A stretch of DNA of 64,000 bases, from assembly GCA_030704615.1 (NCBI GenBank), contig CM060734.1:43354042-43418041 (forward strand). Direction: 5' to 3'. Shown here one piece after another: positions 34,189 to 44,879 of the stretch (position 1 is the stretch's first letter; the number at the start of each line of letters is the position of its first letter). The notes under the pieces are model-generated. The model was not told where the DNA came from. It was given only the letters and a program-made list of their open reading frames with translations, and did not search any database. The DNA comes from Takakia lepidozioides. Its lineage: Eukaryota; Streptophyta; Takakiopsida; Takakiales; Takakiaceae. The position numbers and the translations under genes are program-made.

Positions 34189-36666
34189 ATGACCACAGCT
34201 ACTGGAAGAGGATCAAGAGAGGGAGTCCACAATGCATCTTCTGGCAATTCTGGGCATGTGAAGATGCTTTGTGAGGCAGGCAAACTGAAAGAGGCTCTAC
34301 AGACTTTAAACCAAGGAGGCATTTCAGCAGATTCAGAAACGTATGTCTGTCTCTTGCATAAGTGCATCAAGGTGAAAGGCCTGGAAGCTGGAAAGCAGGT
34401 GCATACTCACATTATCCAAAGTGGATTCACACCAAATGTTTTTCTCCTCAACACCCTTGTCAACATGTATGTTAAGTGCGGGAGCATCATGGATGCTCAC
34501 CAAGTGTTCAACAGAATGCCTCAACGATCTTTGATCACGTGGAATATAATGTTGGCAGGATTTACCAAGCATGGGTGTGGTAGGAATGCTTTGGAGACCT
34601 ATGAGCAAATGATGGGGGAAGGGGTGAAGCCCAACCACATCACATTTGTGTCCGTTTGCAGTGCGTGTGCAAGCCTGGCAGCCCTGGAAAAGGGCAAAGA
34701 GGTGCATGGCGACATCGTCAGAGCTGGAATCGTACCAGATGTGATCCTGAACACTGCCCTGGTGGACATGTATGCCAAATGTGGGAGCATCGAGCATGCA
34801 AAGGGAGTGTTTGACAATATGGCTGACCGAAATGCGGTGTCGTGGAACGCGATGCTCGCAGGATATGCACAGCAGGGGCGCGGGATGGAGGCTTTGGAGA
34901 CGTATGAGCAAATGATGTGCGAAGGGGTGAAGCCCAACCACATCACGTTTGTGTGCGTTTGCAATGCGTGTGCAAGCCTGGCAGCCCTGGAAAAGGGCAA
35001 AGAGGTGCATGGCGACATCGTCAGAGCTGGAATCGTACCAGATGTGATCCTGAACACTGCCCTGGTGGATATGTATGCCAAATGTGGGAGCATCGAGCAT
35101 GCAAAGGGAGTGTTCGACAATATGGCTGAACAAGATGTGGTGTCGTGGAGTGCGATGCTCGCAGGGTATGCACAGCAGGGGTGCGGGGTGGAGGCTTTGG
35201 AGACGTATGAGCAAATGAGGGGGGAAGGGGTGAAGCCCGACCACACCACGTTTGTGTGCGTTTGCAGTGCGTGTGCAAGCCTGGCAGCCCTGGAAAAGGG
35301 CAAAGAGGTGCATGGCGACATCGTCAGAGCAGGAATTGTACCAAATGTGATCCTGAACAATACCCTGGTGGACATGTATGCCAAATGTGGGAGCATCGAG
35401 CATGCAAAGGGAGTGTTCGACAATATGGCTGAGCGAGATGTGGTGTCGTGGAACGCGATGCTCGCAGGATATGCACAGCAGGGGCGCGGGATGGAGGCTT
35501 TGGAGACGTATGAGCAAATGAGGGGGGAAGAGGTGAAGCCCAACCACATCACGTTTGTGTGCGTTTGCAGTGCGTGTGCAAGCCTGGCAGCCCTGGAAAA
35601 GGGCAAAGAGGTGCATGGCGACATCGTCAGAGCTGGAAATGTACCAGATGTCATCCTGAACACTGCCCTGGTGGACATGTATGCCAAATGTGGGTGCATC
35701 GAGGATGCAAAGGGAGTGTTCGACAATATGGCTGAACGTAATGTGGTGTCGTGGAACGCGATGATCGCAGGATATGCACAGCATGGTTGTCATAGGGAGG
35801 TCGTGCAACTATTTGAAGGAATGCAAAAGAACGGCTTGAAGCCGGACAGTATCACCTTTATATGTGTTCTCTCTGCATGCAGCCACGCTGGCCTACTGAA
35901 TGAAGGAAGATGCTACTTTGATTCCCTGAGTCAAGATCATGGTGTCACTCCGACATTAGAGCACTTTGGCTGCATGGTGGACCTTCTTGGACGTGCGGGA
36001 CAACTGGATGAGGCAGTGGACCTGATTAATAAAATGCCCATCAATCCAGATGCTGTGGTGTGGAAGGCCTTGCTTGGTGCCTGCAGAATCCATGGCAATG
36101 TGGAGATGGCTGAACGTGCAGCAACATCTATCCTCATGTGGGATGAACAGGATGCCGCGACTTATGTGTTGCTCTCAAACATCTATGCTGCAGCTGGCAG
36201 GTGGGATGATACTGCAAAGGTGAGAAGAATGATGAAGGTCAAAGGGGTTAGAAAGGAGCCAGGTCGCTGCTGCATTGAGGTTGGCAACAGGGTGCACACC
36301 TTTGTTGTAGCTGACAAGTTACATCCCAGAATTAAGGAAATCCATGCTGAGCTGAGACGATTGTCTGGGCAGATGAAGAAGGCGGGGTATGTGCCTGACA
36401 CGCGCTTTGTATTGCATGATGTGGGGGAGGAGGAAAAGGAATTTTCTCTTTGCCACCACAGTGAGAAGCTGGCCATTGGTTTTGGGCTGATCAGCACGAC
36501 CCCCAGGACGCCTCTCCGTCTCATCAAGAATCTTCGAGTGTGTGGTGACTGCCACACCTCCACCAAATTCATCTCAAAGATTGTTGGCCGAGCAATTGTT
36601 GTACGGGACGCTAACCGCTTTCACCACTTTGAAGATGGGATTTGTTCTTGTGGGGATTACTGGTGA
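34189..36666 (+). CDS. PPR protein, PLS class with complete E and DYW domains
   Basis: The frame gives 825 residues from the first in-frame ATG (34189). It is also open upstream through the last PDF-motif exon to an acceptor at 34044, so a longer spliced product is possible. PLS-type PPR motifs begin near residue 25. Four nearly identical P-L-S triplets of 101 residues follow (GKEVHGDIVRAG, LVDMYAKCGSIEHAKGVFDNM, SWNAMLAGYAQQG). Next come the E and E+ region, the PG box (KEPGRCCIEV) and a full DYW deaminase with HSEK and CGDCH zinc and catalytic motifs and the terminal CSCGDYW. DYW-PPR proteins carry out site-specific C-to-U (in some plants U-to-C) editing of organelle transcripts. The target here is unknown. 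No targeting peptide is obvious at the ATG used. Confidence 0.9.
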   Translation: MTTATGRGSREGVHNASSGNSGHVKMLCEAGKLKEALQTLNQGGISADSETYVCLLHKCIKVKGLEAGKQVHTHIIQSGFTPNVFLLNTLVNMYVKCGSIMDAHQVFNRMPQRSLITWNIMLAGFTKHGCGRNALETYEQMMGEGVKPNHITFVSVCSACASLAALEKGKEVHGDIVRAGIVPDVILNTALVDMYAKCGSIEHAKGVFDNMADRNAVSWNAMLAGYAQQGRGMEALETYEQMMCEGVKPNHITFVCVCNACASLAALEKGKEVHGDIVRAGIVPDVILNTALVDMYAKCGSIEHAKGVFDNMAEQDVVSWSAMLAGYAQQGCGVEALETYEQMRGEGVKPDHTTFVCVCSACASLAALEKGKEVHGDIVRAGIVPNVILNNTLVDMYAKCGSIEHAKGVFDNMAERDVVSWNAMLAGYAQQGRGMEALETYEQMRGEEVKPNHITFVCVCSACASLAALEKGKEVHGDIVRAGNVPDVILNTALVDMYAKCGCIEDAKGVFDNMAERNVVSWNAMIAGYAQHGCHREVVQLFEGMQKNGLKPDSITFICVLSACSHAGLLNEGRCYFDSLSQDHGVTPTLEHFGCMVDLLGRAGQLDEAVDLINKMPINPDAVVWKALLGACRIHGNVEMAERAATSILMWDEQDAATYVLLSNIYAAAGRWDDTAKVRRMMKVKGVRKEPGRCCIEVGNRVHTFVVADKLHPRIKEIHAELRRLSGQMKKAGYVPDTRFVLHDVGEEEKEFSLCHHSEKLAIGFGLISTTPRTPLRLIKNLRVCGDCHTSTKFISKIVGRAIVVRDANRFHHFEDGICSCGDYW
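34575..35790 (+). repeat. Four in-frame 303-bp tandem repeats inside the PPR gene
   Basis: GCCCTGGAAAAGGGCAAAGA starts at 34681, 34984, 35287 and 35590, exactly 303 bp (101 codons) apart. The copies differ by few substitutions, for instance in the S-motif ends MADRN, MAEQD, MAERD and MAERN. This points to recent expansion or gene conversion of one P-L-S triplet. Confidence 0.95.
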
Positions 36667-37775
36667 AAGGATGTTTTCTTGGAAAGATTCGAGTGTCTTG
36701 CTTCATTCAGTGATCTGTGTAGCTACTCAGATCATCCACTATTTCCTGAGAGTATTGACCAGAAATGATAGTGGGGTCTACCCGGCATAGGTGGGAAGTC
36801 AGCCCATAATTGCACTTGACTGAAGGGGTGATATTGGACTGACTTTGGTGACAGTAGATGGAAATCAGAGTGCTGTCCTAATTCTGGGTTTGGGTGGTGG
36901 AGCTTCTCCAAAGAAGTGAATACGACTATTGATGAGCTTTATTAGAGGGGCAGCCCTTTGTTCAGCATCTTAAATTTGCAGATGTTTGTTTGTTTCTTGT
37001 GGTGTGGCTTTGGATGGAGCCCTTGACGAACTTGCATGAATATTGTCAAATGCTATCGTTAACCCACCAAGATCCAATCCCATGGTGGCTGCTTGAAAAT
37101 TTCATATAGTGATTGTAAGGGTATTTGGGTATGATTGATGCCGCTTGACTCCCTCACAATAAGTGATACTGCCAGTGTCGGTCCACTGACGCAGATCTCT
37201 ATTGCTGGTGTGACTCCCAGTGTTCTCAGTAACTACTTGAGCTGCCAATCTCAAACAAGCCAAAAAAACTCTCCGGAAATCCCCTTCAAGAAAAGTGAGG
37301 TCTTTTTCTCTTGCTTCCAGTAACCGTCCAACATCCCAAAACCAAAGCTTTTGGTCCATCATGTTGGTTGAATTGATATCAATAAAATTACACCCAAGCA
37401 AGGGATATTTATGTGAATAATGAGAGGAAGATATACTTACTGCTCCTCCTTTGGCTGTGGGGGCACAGTCATAAGAAGGATTTCTAGCGAGTTGTGGTGC
37501 GATGCTCATAATGCCTCTCATGTTTGCGGGGGCCCTATCCATTAGAGGATGGTTCAGGAATTAAAAAGGGGGATATATGTATCCTAGCCGCATGAAAAGT
37601 AAAATCGACTAAAAGGGAGTTGACATCTGCGAGTTTGTTTAAAACTTATGAGGCCGGTGGTAAGTGGCTGTTGGATGTGGGGGAGAACGTTGTAGAAGCC
37701 GGGAAAGTGTTTCAGTAGTCGCGCCAGAACTCTACCAATGTAAGAGGAGCGTAGTGGACAATACTAGAGGCTACA
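36667..37775. other. PPR 3' flank and intergenic sequence
   Basis: No further gene was recognised. Around 37015-37060 a short stretch (GGAGCCC..GA..AACTTGCATGAAT.TTGT) resembles 31942-31980 upstream of the PDF array, so a piece of that flank may be duplicated here. Confidence 0.4.
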
Positions 37776-39660
37776 GATATCTAGATATCTAGATCCTATG
37801 AATCAAAACTAATAGCGTTGATCTTGAGAAACAGAAAGCTAGAAAAGAAGTGATGTTGAGATGTTCTAAGATGCAACTGCAAAGATATACAAATAGGCAA
37901 AAAAAAAGAACAACTTAGATGCTCAACTAATATGCAACACTCGAGAAGGAGTTTAATGCATGTAATGCAATAGAGACAAAGCAACCAAATGCAATGGAAC
38001 TAGAGCAATAGATGATAGCAAACCTAAAGGTCAACAGCATAGCAAAGACATCAACCCTTAGATGCAGAATAGTAGCAAATCTCTATAAAGTCCCAAACTA
38101 GTTTCGCTCAACACTTGTGAGCTTATCAATGGGAGAGAAATAGAATGAGGCTCACCCCAGCTTATATGCTACTGTAAGGGGTTGTTGCAAATAGGCACAA
38201 GCCTAGAATAGGTAAAAGAAAGTTATTTTATGTCTAGAATAGGAAATAGTTATTTTTGTGTCTGTAAGATAACTTTATGCCTAAATAGAAAAAGATAACT
38301 TTTTAAGCCTAAAAATGGCTTGATGGCGATAGTCAATAATATCTCTCAAATATATAGTTGACTCTATTGTAACCTAACACAAACTACATATGAATATAAA
38401 TCCCGAGTCTTTGTTCAAACTAAAAGCTTGTCAAAAGAAGCTAACTGCAGAACTTTAGCAAAGCACTAATGAAGTTTAGGGTTTAGGACATCCGTAAGAT
38501 TTAGAATAGAAAATTCAACGGTAGCATGTTGTGCAAAGTCACGGGGGCTCAGATACTCCAAGATAGAAGAAACTCGCGAGAGCCTCAAGTACGCAGACGA
38601 TCATAGAACAATCGTTTGATCTCGGTGAAGCTTGCAACCGTGCTTCTTCTTGAAAATGAACTTTAAAATAATGGAGACAAATGTAGCAGTGCAACAAGAT
38701 GCGGACTGTGAATGCACCGGGTGCAATAAGAACATCATCTGAACCAAAAAGTTTTTAGGGGAGCCGGATATGGGCACCTTGAAAAAACTTGTAGATATCT
38801 AGATCCTGGAGTGTTGATCCTCTAGATCTACTGCAACTGCATAGATATGCAAAGAGGCAAATATTGTGATTGAATCTATTTCACTGAGATGATAGGAGAA
38901 TAATACCCTATCTCTTTTGCAAGAGAATAGACACAGTAGAGAACAATTTAGATGCTCATCTAACACGCAACACTCGAGAAGGAGTTTGAAACATGCAATA
39001 GATGATAGCAAACCTAAGGCTCATTAAGAGAATGAAGACAAATGTAGTAATGAAGTTTAGGATTTAGGACGTCTCTAAGGTTTAGAATAGAACACACGTG
39101 AATGTTTAAGCTTCAAAATCACTTGCCGGTCAACTTATTAGTAGATTGAAAAGTCGACAGTGTAGCATGTTGTATAAAGTTACCAGGGCTCAGATACTCC
39201 AAGATAGAAGAAACTCGCAAGAGCCTCATGCACGCAGACGAACATAGAACAATTGCTTGATCTCGGCGAAGCCTACAACCGTGCTTCTTCTTGAAAATGA
39301 ACTGCCATGGTCTCTATCTTTCGATCTTCAAGATGAAGTACTCGGTCTTTGTCTTGTCACCTCATCGGATGAATGAAAAGCTTCATGATCAAAAGAATGG
39401 AGACACTGTACATTATAAAAATGCTTAGGATCTTTAAAAGAATGAAGACAAATGTAGCAGTGCAACAAGATGCGGACCGCAAATGCACTGGGTGCAATAA
39501 GAACACAACCTGAACCAAAACGTTTTTAGGGGGGCCGGGTATGGGTGCCTTGAAAAAACTTGTAGATATCTAGATCCTGGGAATTAAAATTAATAGCGAT
39601 GATCCTGAAAGACAGAAGGCTAGAAAAGAAGTGATGTTGAGATGTTCTACTTGATACAAC
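37776..39660. repeat. Partial direct duplications, about 1 kb and 0.78 kb apart
   Basis: AGATATCTAGATCCT blocks begin near 37786, 38790 and 39565. Sequence following the first copy (CAACACTCGAGAAGGAGTTT, GATAGCAAACCTAA) recurs after the second. The block 38470-38790 (AGATACTCCAAGATAGAAGAAACTCGC, GTGCTTCTTCTTGAAAATGAACT) recurs at 39050-39580. No protein is encoded. It may be non-coding sequence of a larger element. Confidence 0.65.
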
Positions 39661-39685
39661 TACTTGTGCGGCCAGCCCCCCAAGG

Positions 39686-39980
39686 GCTGCGAATTGCTGC
39701 ACAGAGGTGGTGAGGCAGAGAGAGAGGGTGCTTGCATCACCCAAAATCACGAAAAAAATAAAAATAAAAAAAATAAATAAATCACGTGGGCTGGTGTTGC
39801 TGCGAATTGTTGCACAAAAGGTGGCGAGGGAGAGAGAGACGGTGTCTGCATCACCAAAAAAAAAAAAAAAAAATGCCCATGTGGGCTTGGATGGCTTCGA
39901 ATTGCCCCTACATTGCTGCGAATTGCTGCACAAAGGTGGTGAGGGAGAGAGAAATGGTGTCTACATCACCCAAAAAAATT
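39686..39980. repeat. Three copies of a 113-116-bp tandem repeat
   Basis: GCTGCGAATTG.TGCACA starts at 39686, 39799 and 39915. Each is followed by a GAGAGAGA run, a TGCATCACC-like block and an A-rich tract. Confidence 0.75.
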
Positions 39981-40075
39981 TAAAGAAAAAAACCGTTTGG
40001 GTTGGGATGCCTGCGCGCACCAGCGCGGCTAACCCTCCGTGAATTGCTTGACATAGGATGATAGAAAGAGATGTA

Positions 40076-40707
40076 TGTTACGGACATAGTCAATAAAAAC
40101 TTACTTACCTAGAGTAACTTCCAGAAGTTACTGAATTATCGGGAGTTATCAAGTTATCAAAAATTACCATGATTTATCATGAGTTACCAAGTTACCAAGA
40201 ATTTACCAAATTATCGAGAGTAACTTGGGAAACTGCTCAGGAAGCTTCATTTGGATGAAACTTCTCCATCAAGATACCTCCTTTGTTTAAGGAAACTTCT
40301 CCATCAAGAAACCTCTTTTGTTTAAGGAAACTTCTTCATCAAGAAACCTCCATTGGGAAAGCTTCTTAGAGAACTTCCTAATAGCTAGTATATATAGAAC
40401 GCGAGACTGGACACTCCTCAGTTTCGCCAACACAAGTTCAAGCTACTCTTGTTTCCAGTCCCAGTACCCAGTTCAGCTTCCAGTACTCTAGCCCAGTTTC
40501 CAGTATCTGGCACTCTAATCCAGTTTCCAGCATTCTAGTATTCAAATCGAATTCCAGTATCTTGTACTCTTGTTCATTGTTATAAAGATCATCTTTGTTC
40601 ATGTTTACCCATCATGCATTCGGCCACGCTGACCTTGACTTTTTGTCTAGTCTAATACCTCTAGTCTGATCTCTTGTTGGTGTTCAGTCATGTTCTCGTC
40701 CTTGACA
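40076..40707 (+). repeat. 5' LTR of Ty3 chromovirus (632 bp)
   Basis: It starts TGTTACGGACATAG and ends GTCCTTGACA. It is the same length as, and homologous to, the LTR at 8985-9616. A TATA box (TATATATAG) lies near 40388. Directly after the LTR comes GTTTGGCGAGACCAAAG, the place and TGG-starting form of a tRNA primer-binding site. It is not the usual initiator-methionine type, and I could not assign the tRNA. Confidence 0.88.
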
Positions 40708-43700
40708 GTTTGGCGAGACCAAAGTTTGTCCCTTAGTTAATTAAGATGGAAGACACATTTGCGGAAATGATCGTCACCTTATAGAGTCTCCAGCTCCAAA
40801 TGCAAGAACTTCGTACCTCTACTGCCTAACTACAAGCTGATCAGTCTCAAGATCTTGACAACGCTCTCAACAATATGCAACAACAAATTTCAGAGTTGAA
40901 GGAGTCGAACAATGGATCTTCAACCATACGAGTCCCTACTGCGACATCTCTTACTACAACGGTTCATCCACATCTTCAAGAGATTATGAGAGAACCAAAG
41001 GTCAGCATGCCCGAGAAATTTGATGAGACGAGATCAAAATTTCACGGTTTTGTTCAACAAGTACGATTATTTTTGTTGCTGACCATGCCAAACATGAGTA
41101 TACTAAGTGAATTCATTACCCAAGTCATTGCATGCGATAATCGTTTGTTCGAAAGACGTCAAGAAAAGCGATATGGATGATCGACAACACACCATGCCGC
41201 TGCTACTACGACACCAAACACAACGATCATTTGCTCGTTGGTCTCCAAACCATTCATGCCAGAACAATGTTTGGTAAATCCATCACGTTAAAGTCCACGT
41301 GATCAAAGATCGTTTAGGCATTCTTCTGGTGAGCATCCATGATGCTCCCACACATACCATACATGTTCGCATCGGTGGTGAGTAAGAAAATATTTCGCAT
41401 GGATCCGCTTTGGATGCTATGGGTGTGCATCTACTTTCCGGGTCTTTTATTCTGATGCACTGAAGCAAAAGACAAACATACGTATGTGGATATGCTGCAA
41501 TGCCTCATTGGTTCAAAATCAGAAGAGCCTCTTCCAGACTGTCTACCTCATGAAGCATCTTCACATCCCAAGAATGGGTGCCGACAAGCAGTGCTCACGA
41601 CGTAATTATGTTCCCATATAAGGGCTTGGTATGTTAATAACATCTAAATGGATGCAATGGATTAGAAAGATGGATACAATGGATGTAACACATCCATTCT
41701 GCATTGCCTGGAAAGGGCTGATCAACCCGCGATAATAGGTGTCACCCGTGGTAATAGGCCCTGCATGTTCGCTCCGGCATGCTGACGTGGCGTGTGTCTG
41801 TGCTGGGCTCACGGGCTCCTGGATTCACAGGCTCACTCCTCCAGGCTCACGGAATAGCACCCCCCGAACTAGACAACCTGCCCAAATCAAAGATGAACAA
41901 TGTTTGTCGACGATACATTTTTTATGTTGTACAAGCTACCGCCGATAACCTTGAGCGAGCTAGTCATACCTTGAACACTTTCTGTGGGACCACCACAACA
42001 ATCCCCTAATGCCTGGGCACTTGCGATATTACACATACATCTTACCATTCTCTTTGTAAAGAGCACCTCTTCAGAAAGCCATGCAGTATATCCATTCAGT
42101 ATTGACACTAGAAGTGAAGCTTAAAAATCAAGCATCATAGATTGTTTTCAGCATCATCCAGTCTCCAACGAATCATGTGATCATTGGACTGCCCTGGTTT
42201 GTACTTCATAATCCTGACATCGACTCGCGATCGTGAAAAATTTCGGCAAGACAAAAATGTCTAAGTACCAAGGGTATTCAACCCCTGTTTCTTCGAGCTA
42301 GAGCCTTCATGAGAGCTACAAAGAAAGACGCAACATTTGCACTTTATGCGACTCCGATCAAGACCACAACAGACTAAGGTATTTCGACATTACCCACTCA
42401 ATATCAAGATTTCAATGATGTCTTTGAGAAGAAAAATGCAAACATGTTGCCAGAACATCGACCTTATGATTGTGCAATTGAGTTGCAAAAATGAGCCCAA
42501 CCACCATTCGGCCCAATCTACAATTTATCTCAGATGGAGTTGGCTGCTTTACGCGAATACATTGCTGAAAATTTGTCAAAGAATTTCATTCGACATTCGA
42601 AATCACCCGCGGGAACATCTATCATATTTGTGAAGAAGAAGGACGGATCGTTACGCATGTGTGTAATGTGTGGACTATCTGGGCTCAACAAAGTCACTAT
42701 AAAAAATCGTTACCCACTACCGCTGATTTTGAGACTCCTCGAACAACTCGGACGAGCAATTTTTCACAAAGATCGACTTGAGAGGAGCCTACAACCTTGT
42801 ACGAATAAAAGAAGGAGACAAATGGAAGACTGCTCTTCGCACAAGGTACAGACAGTTCAAATACAGTGTTATGTCTTTTCGGTCTTACAAATGCTTCAGC
42901 AATTTTCCAACACATGATGAATGACATCTTTCGAGAATTTTTAGATGACTTTGTAGTCATTTATTTGGATGACATTTTGATATTTTCACATAATGAAGAA
43001 GAACATGGTCGTCATGTATGCCTTGTCCTTGATAAATTGAGGGAAAAATAAACTATATGTCAAGTTGGAAAAATGTCTTTTCCATCGAATTTTTGGGCTA
43101 CATCATTTTTGACAAATGAGTCTTTATGGATCAGAAGAAAATACAAAACATCATCGAGTGGATTAAACCAACTTCGGTCTGAGATGTACAATGTTTTCTG
43201 GGATTTGCAATTTTCTATAGAATCTTCATCAATGACTACTTCAAAATTGCTGCACCATTGCCACGACTCACAAGGGAAGGACAAATTTGTATGGGACGAG
43301 AAGGCTGACCAGACATTTGAAATGTTGAAGCAGACATTTACAACGGCTCCAATTCTGGTACATGCAAACCTATCTAAACCATTTTTTTTTGAAATAGATA
43401 CATCGGACTTTGCATTTGGCGCTATACTTTTTTAATACGGTACGGATGACCAACTTCACCCTGTTGGTTTTCGTTCTCGCAAATTTTTGCTGCAGAGATC
43501 AATTATGAAATCCATGACAAAGAACTTCTAGCGATCATCGATGTTTTTGCGGGGTGGCGTTATCTATTGGAGGGCGCTAAACATCAGGTCACTGTTTACA
43601 CCGATCACAAAAAACTTGAATATTAAATATGAGTGTTCGTGGTTTGAATCGACGTCAAGCAAGATGGGGTATGTCACTAGTAAGGTTTGATTTTGTTATT

Positions 43701-44450
43701 ACCTATCGCTACGAACAACTTCAAGGGAAACCCGATGCTATTTCTCGACAATCGTATCTTGCGCCGAAAGAAGGGGAAATAGCTTTCGACCAACAGAAAT
43801 CCATCATCTTGAAACCAGCAAATCTCCAATTGAATATGCTATTCATGTCCACGTATGACGATGCAGATATCATAAATGAGATTTAGGAAACACTGAAGAG
43901 CGACCAATTTGCTACGACACTACAAAGTCAACTAAATCGACCTCGAGACAACCCACATGTTACAAACGACTTCAAATTTAAAGACGGTTTGCTTTTTTTC
44001 AAGGGATTTCTCTATGTACCTCCGGGAAGTACACGACTCCAGATTCTTCAAACACGTCATGATTTTTTTCGGCTGCAGGACATTTTGGCTTCAATAAAAT
44101 AATGAAATTGATATCCAGCGACTATTGGTGGCCGCAAATGTGAAAACTATTGAATGAATTTATAAAATCTTGCGACACGTGTGCTAGAGCGAAAGGACCA
44201 CGACATCGACCTTACGGCCTTCTTCATCATTACCCATTCCCAAGTGTCCATGGTCGTCCCTATCAATGGACTTTATTACAGACCTTCCAGTTTCGAATAC
44301 CCATGATTCAATCTTTGTTATCGTAGATCGTTTCACTAAGATGACACATTTTATTCCATGTAACAAGACGGTTACAGGTGAAGAGACGGCAAAACTCTTT
44401 CTCAACAACATTTACCGCATTCATGGACTCCCGGATGACATCGTATCTTC
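40708..44450 (+). pseudogene. Ty3 chromovirus gag-pol relic
   Basis: The order is canonical but the frames are broken. A gag-like segment lies at 40745-41180 (MPEKFDETRSKFHGFVQQVRLF). A protease-end segment lies near 42160-42230 (HVIIGLPWF). RT lies at 42400-43050 ([46 protein letters not shown]). RNase H lies at about 43070-43880 (FTTAPILVHANLSKPFFFE). The integrase zinc region and core start lie at 44090-44450 (SCDTCARAKGPRHRPYG, MDFITDLP, IHGLPDDIVS). The copy stops in the integrase at about 44450, where CACTA-related sequence begins, so the second half of the core, the chromodomain and the 3' LTR are missing. A PPR scrap (41283-41480) and unrelated sequence at about 41620-41880 interrupt gag-pol. 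Confidence 0.9.
41283..41480 (-). pseudogene. PPR gene fragment nested in the Ty3 element
   Basis: The minus strand matches the start of the intact PPR gene: an LQCIRIKDPE-like stretch, then (across frameshifts) CGSIMDAHQ and RMPKRSLITW. The equivalent in the intact gene is at about 34355-34545. A small deletion removes VF after DAHQ. Confidence 0.72.
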
Positions 44451-44557
44451 CGTGAGAGAGAAAATGAGGTCGCTTGACGATTTTGATTTTTAAAAAAAAA
44501 TTAAACGACAGTAATCCGTCATTTAATCAAACAAATCAAAATTTGTCAAAAATTCTC

Positions 44558-44790
44558 GTCGCTGTCTAGCTGCGACCCCCTGGAGGTCGCTTCCGGGGAC
44601 TTAATAGTTTTTAGTGTCGGATGTTGTGGGCACCCATTTCCCGTCGCTTTCTAGCTGTGATCCCCTGGAGATCGCTTTCGGGAACTTAGTAGTTTTTAGT
44701 GCCGGATGTTGTGGGTACACATTTCCCATCGCTTTCTAGCTGCGATCCCCTGGAGGTCGCTTCCTGGGGGTTGGAGCTTTTTTAAAGCAT
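44558..44790. repeat. 85-bp tandem repeat, 2.7 copies
   Basis: GTCGCT.TCTAGCTG.GA starts at 44558, 44643 and 44728 (the third begins ATCGC). Each unit holds CCCCTGGAGGTCGCTT and AGTTTTTAGTG.CGGATGTTG. It lies directly left of the SET-gene copy and may be subterminal sequence of that CACTA-family element. Confidence 0.85.
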
Positions 44791-44879
44791 GATGTCATGT
44801 TTCATATAATTTCATATATCAGTTGGATGTGCAATTTCAATAGTGAGTTTTTTTTTTAATAGGTGATGGTACGCTCACG

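Noticed and set aside
34333-35808. Minus-strand open frames of 491 and 375 codons
   Set aside because: They mirror the four 303-bp repeats of the intact PPR gene on the other strand. Because the repeat is a multiple of three, one antisense frame free of stops stays open through all copies. They show no recognisable domain.
39707-40042. 111-codon plus-strand frame rich in Lys
   Set aside because: It is translated from GA runs, A runs and a three-copy tandem repeat. The composition explains the open frame.
44452-44500. Left CACTA terminus of copy 1
   Set aside because: Sequence changes abruptly here from Ty3 integrase, but the border reads CGTGAGAGAG rather than CACTA, and no 3-bp duplication with the 48478 end was found.
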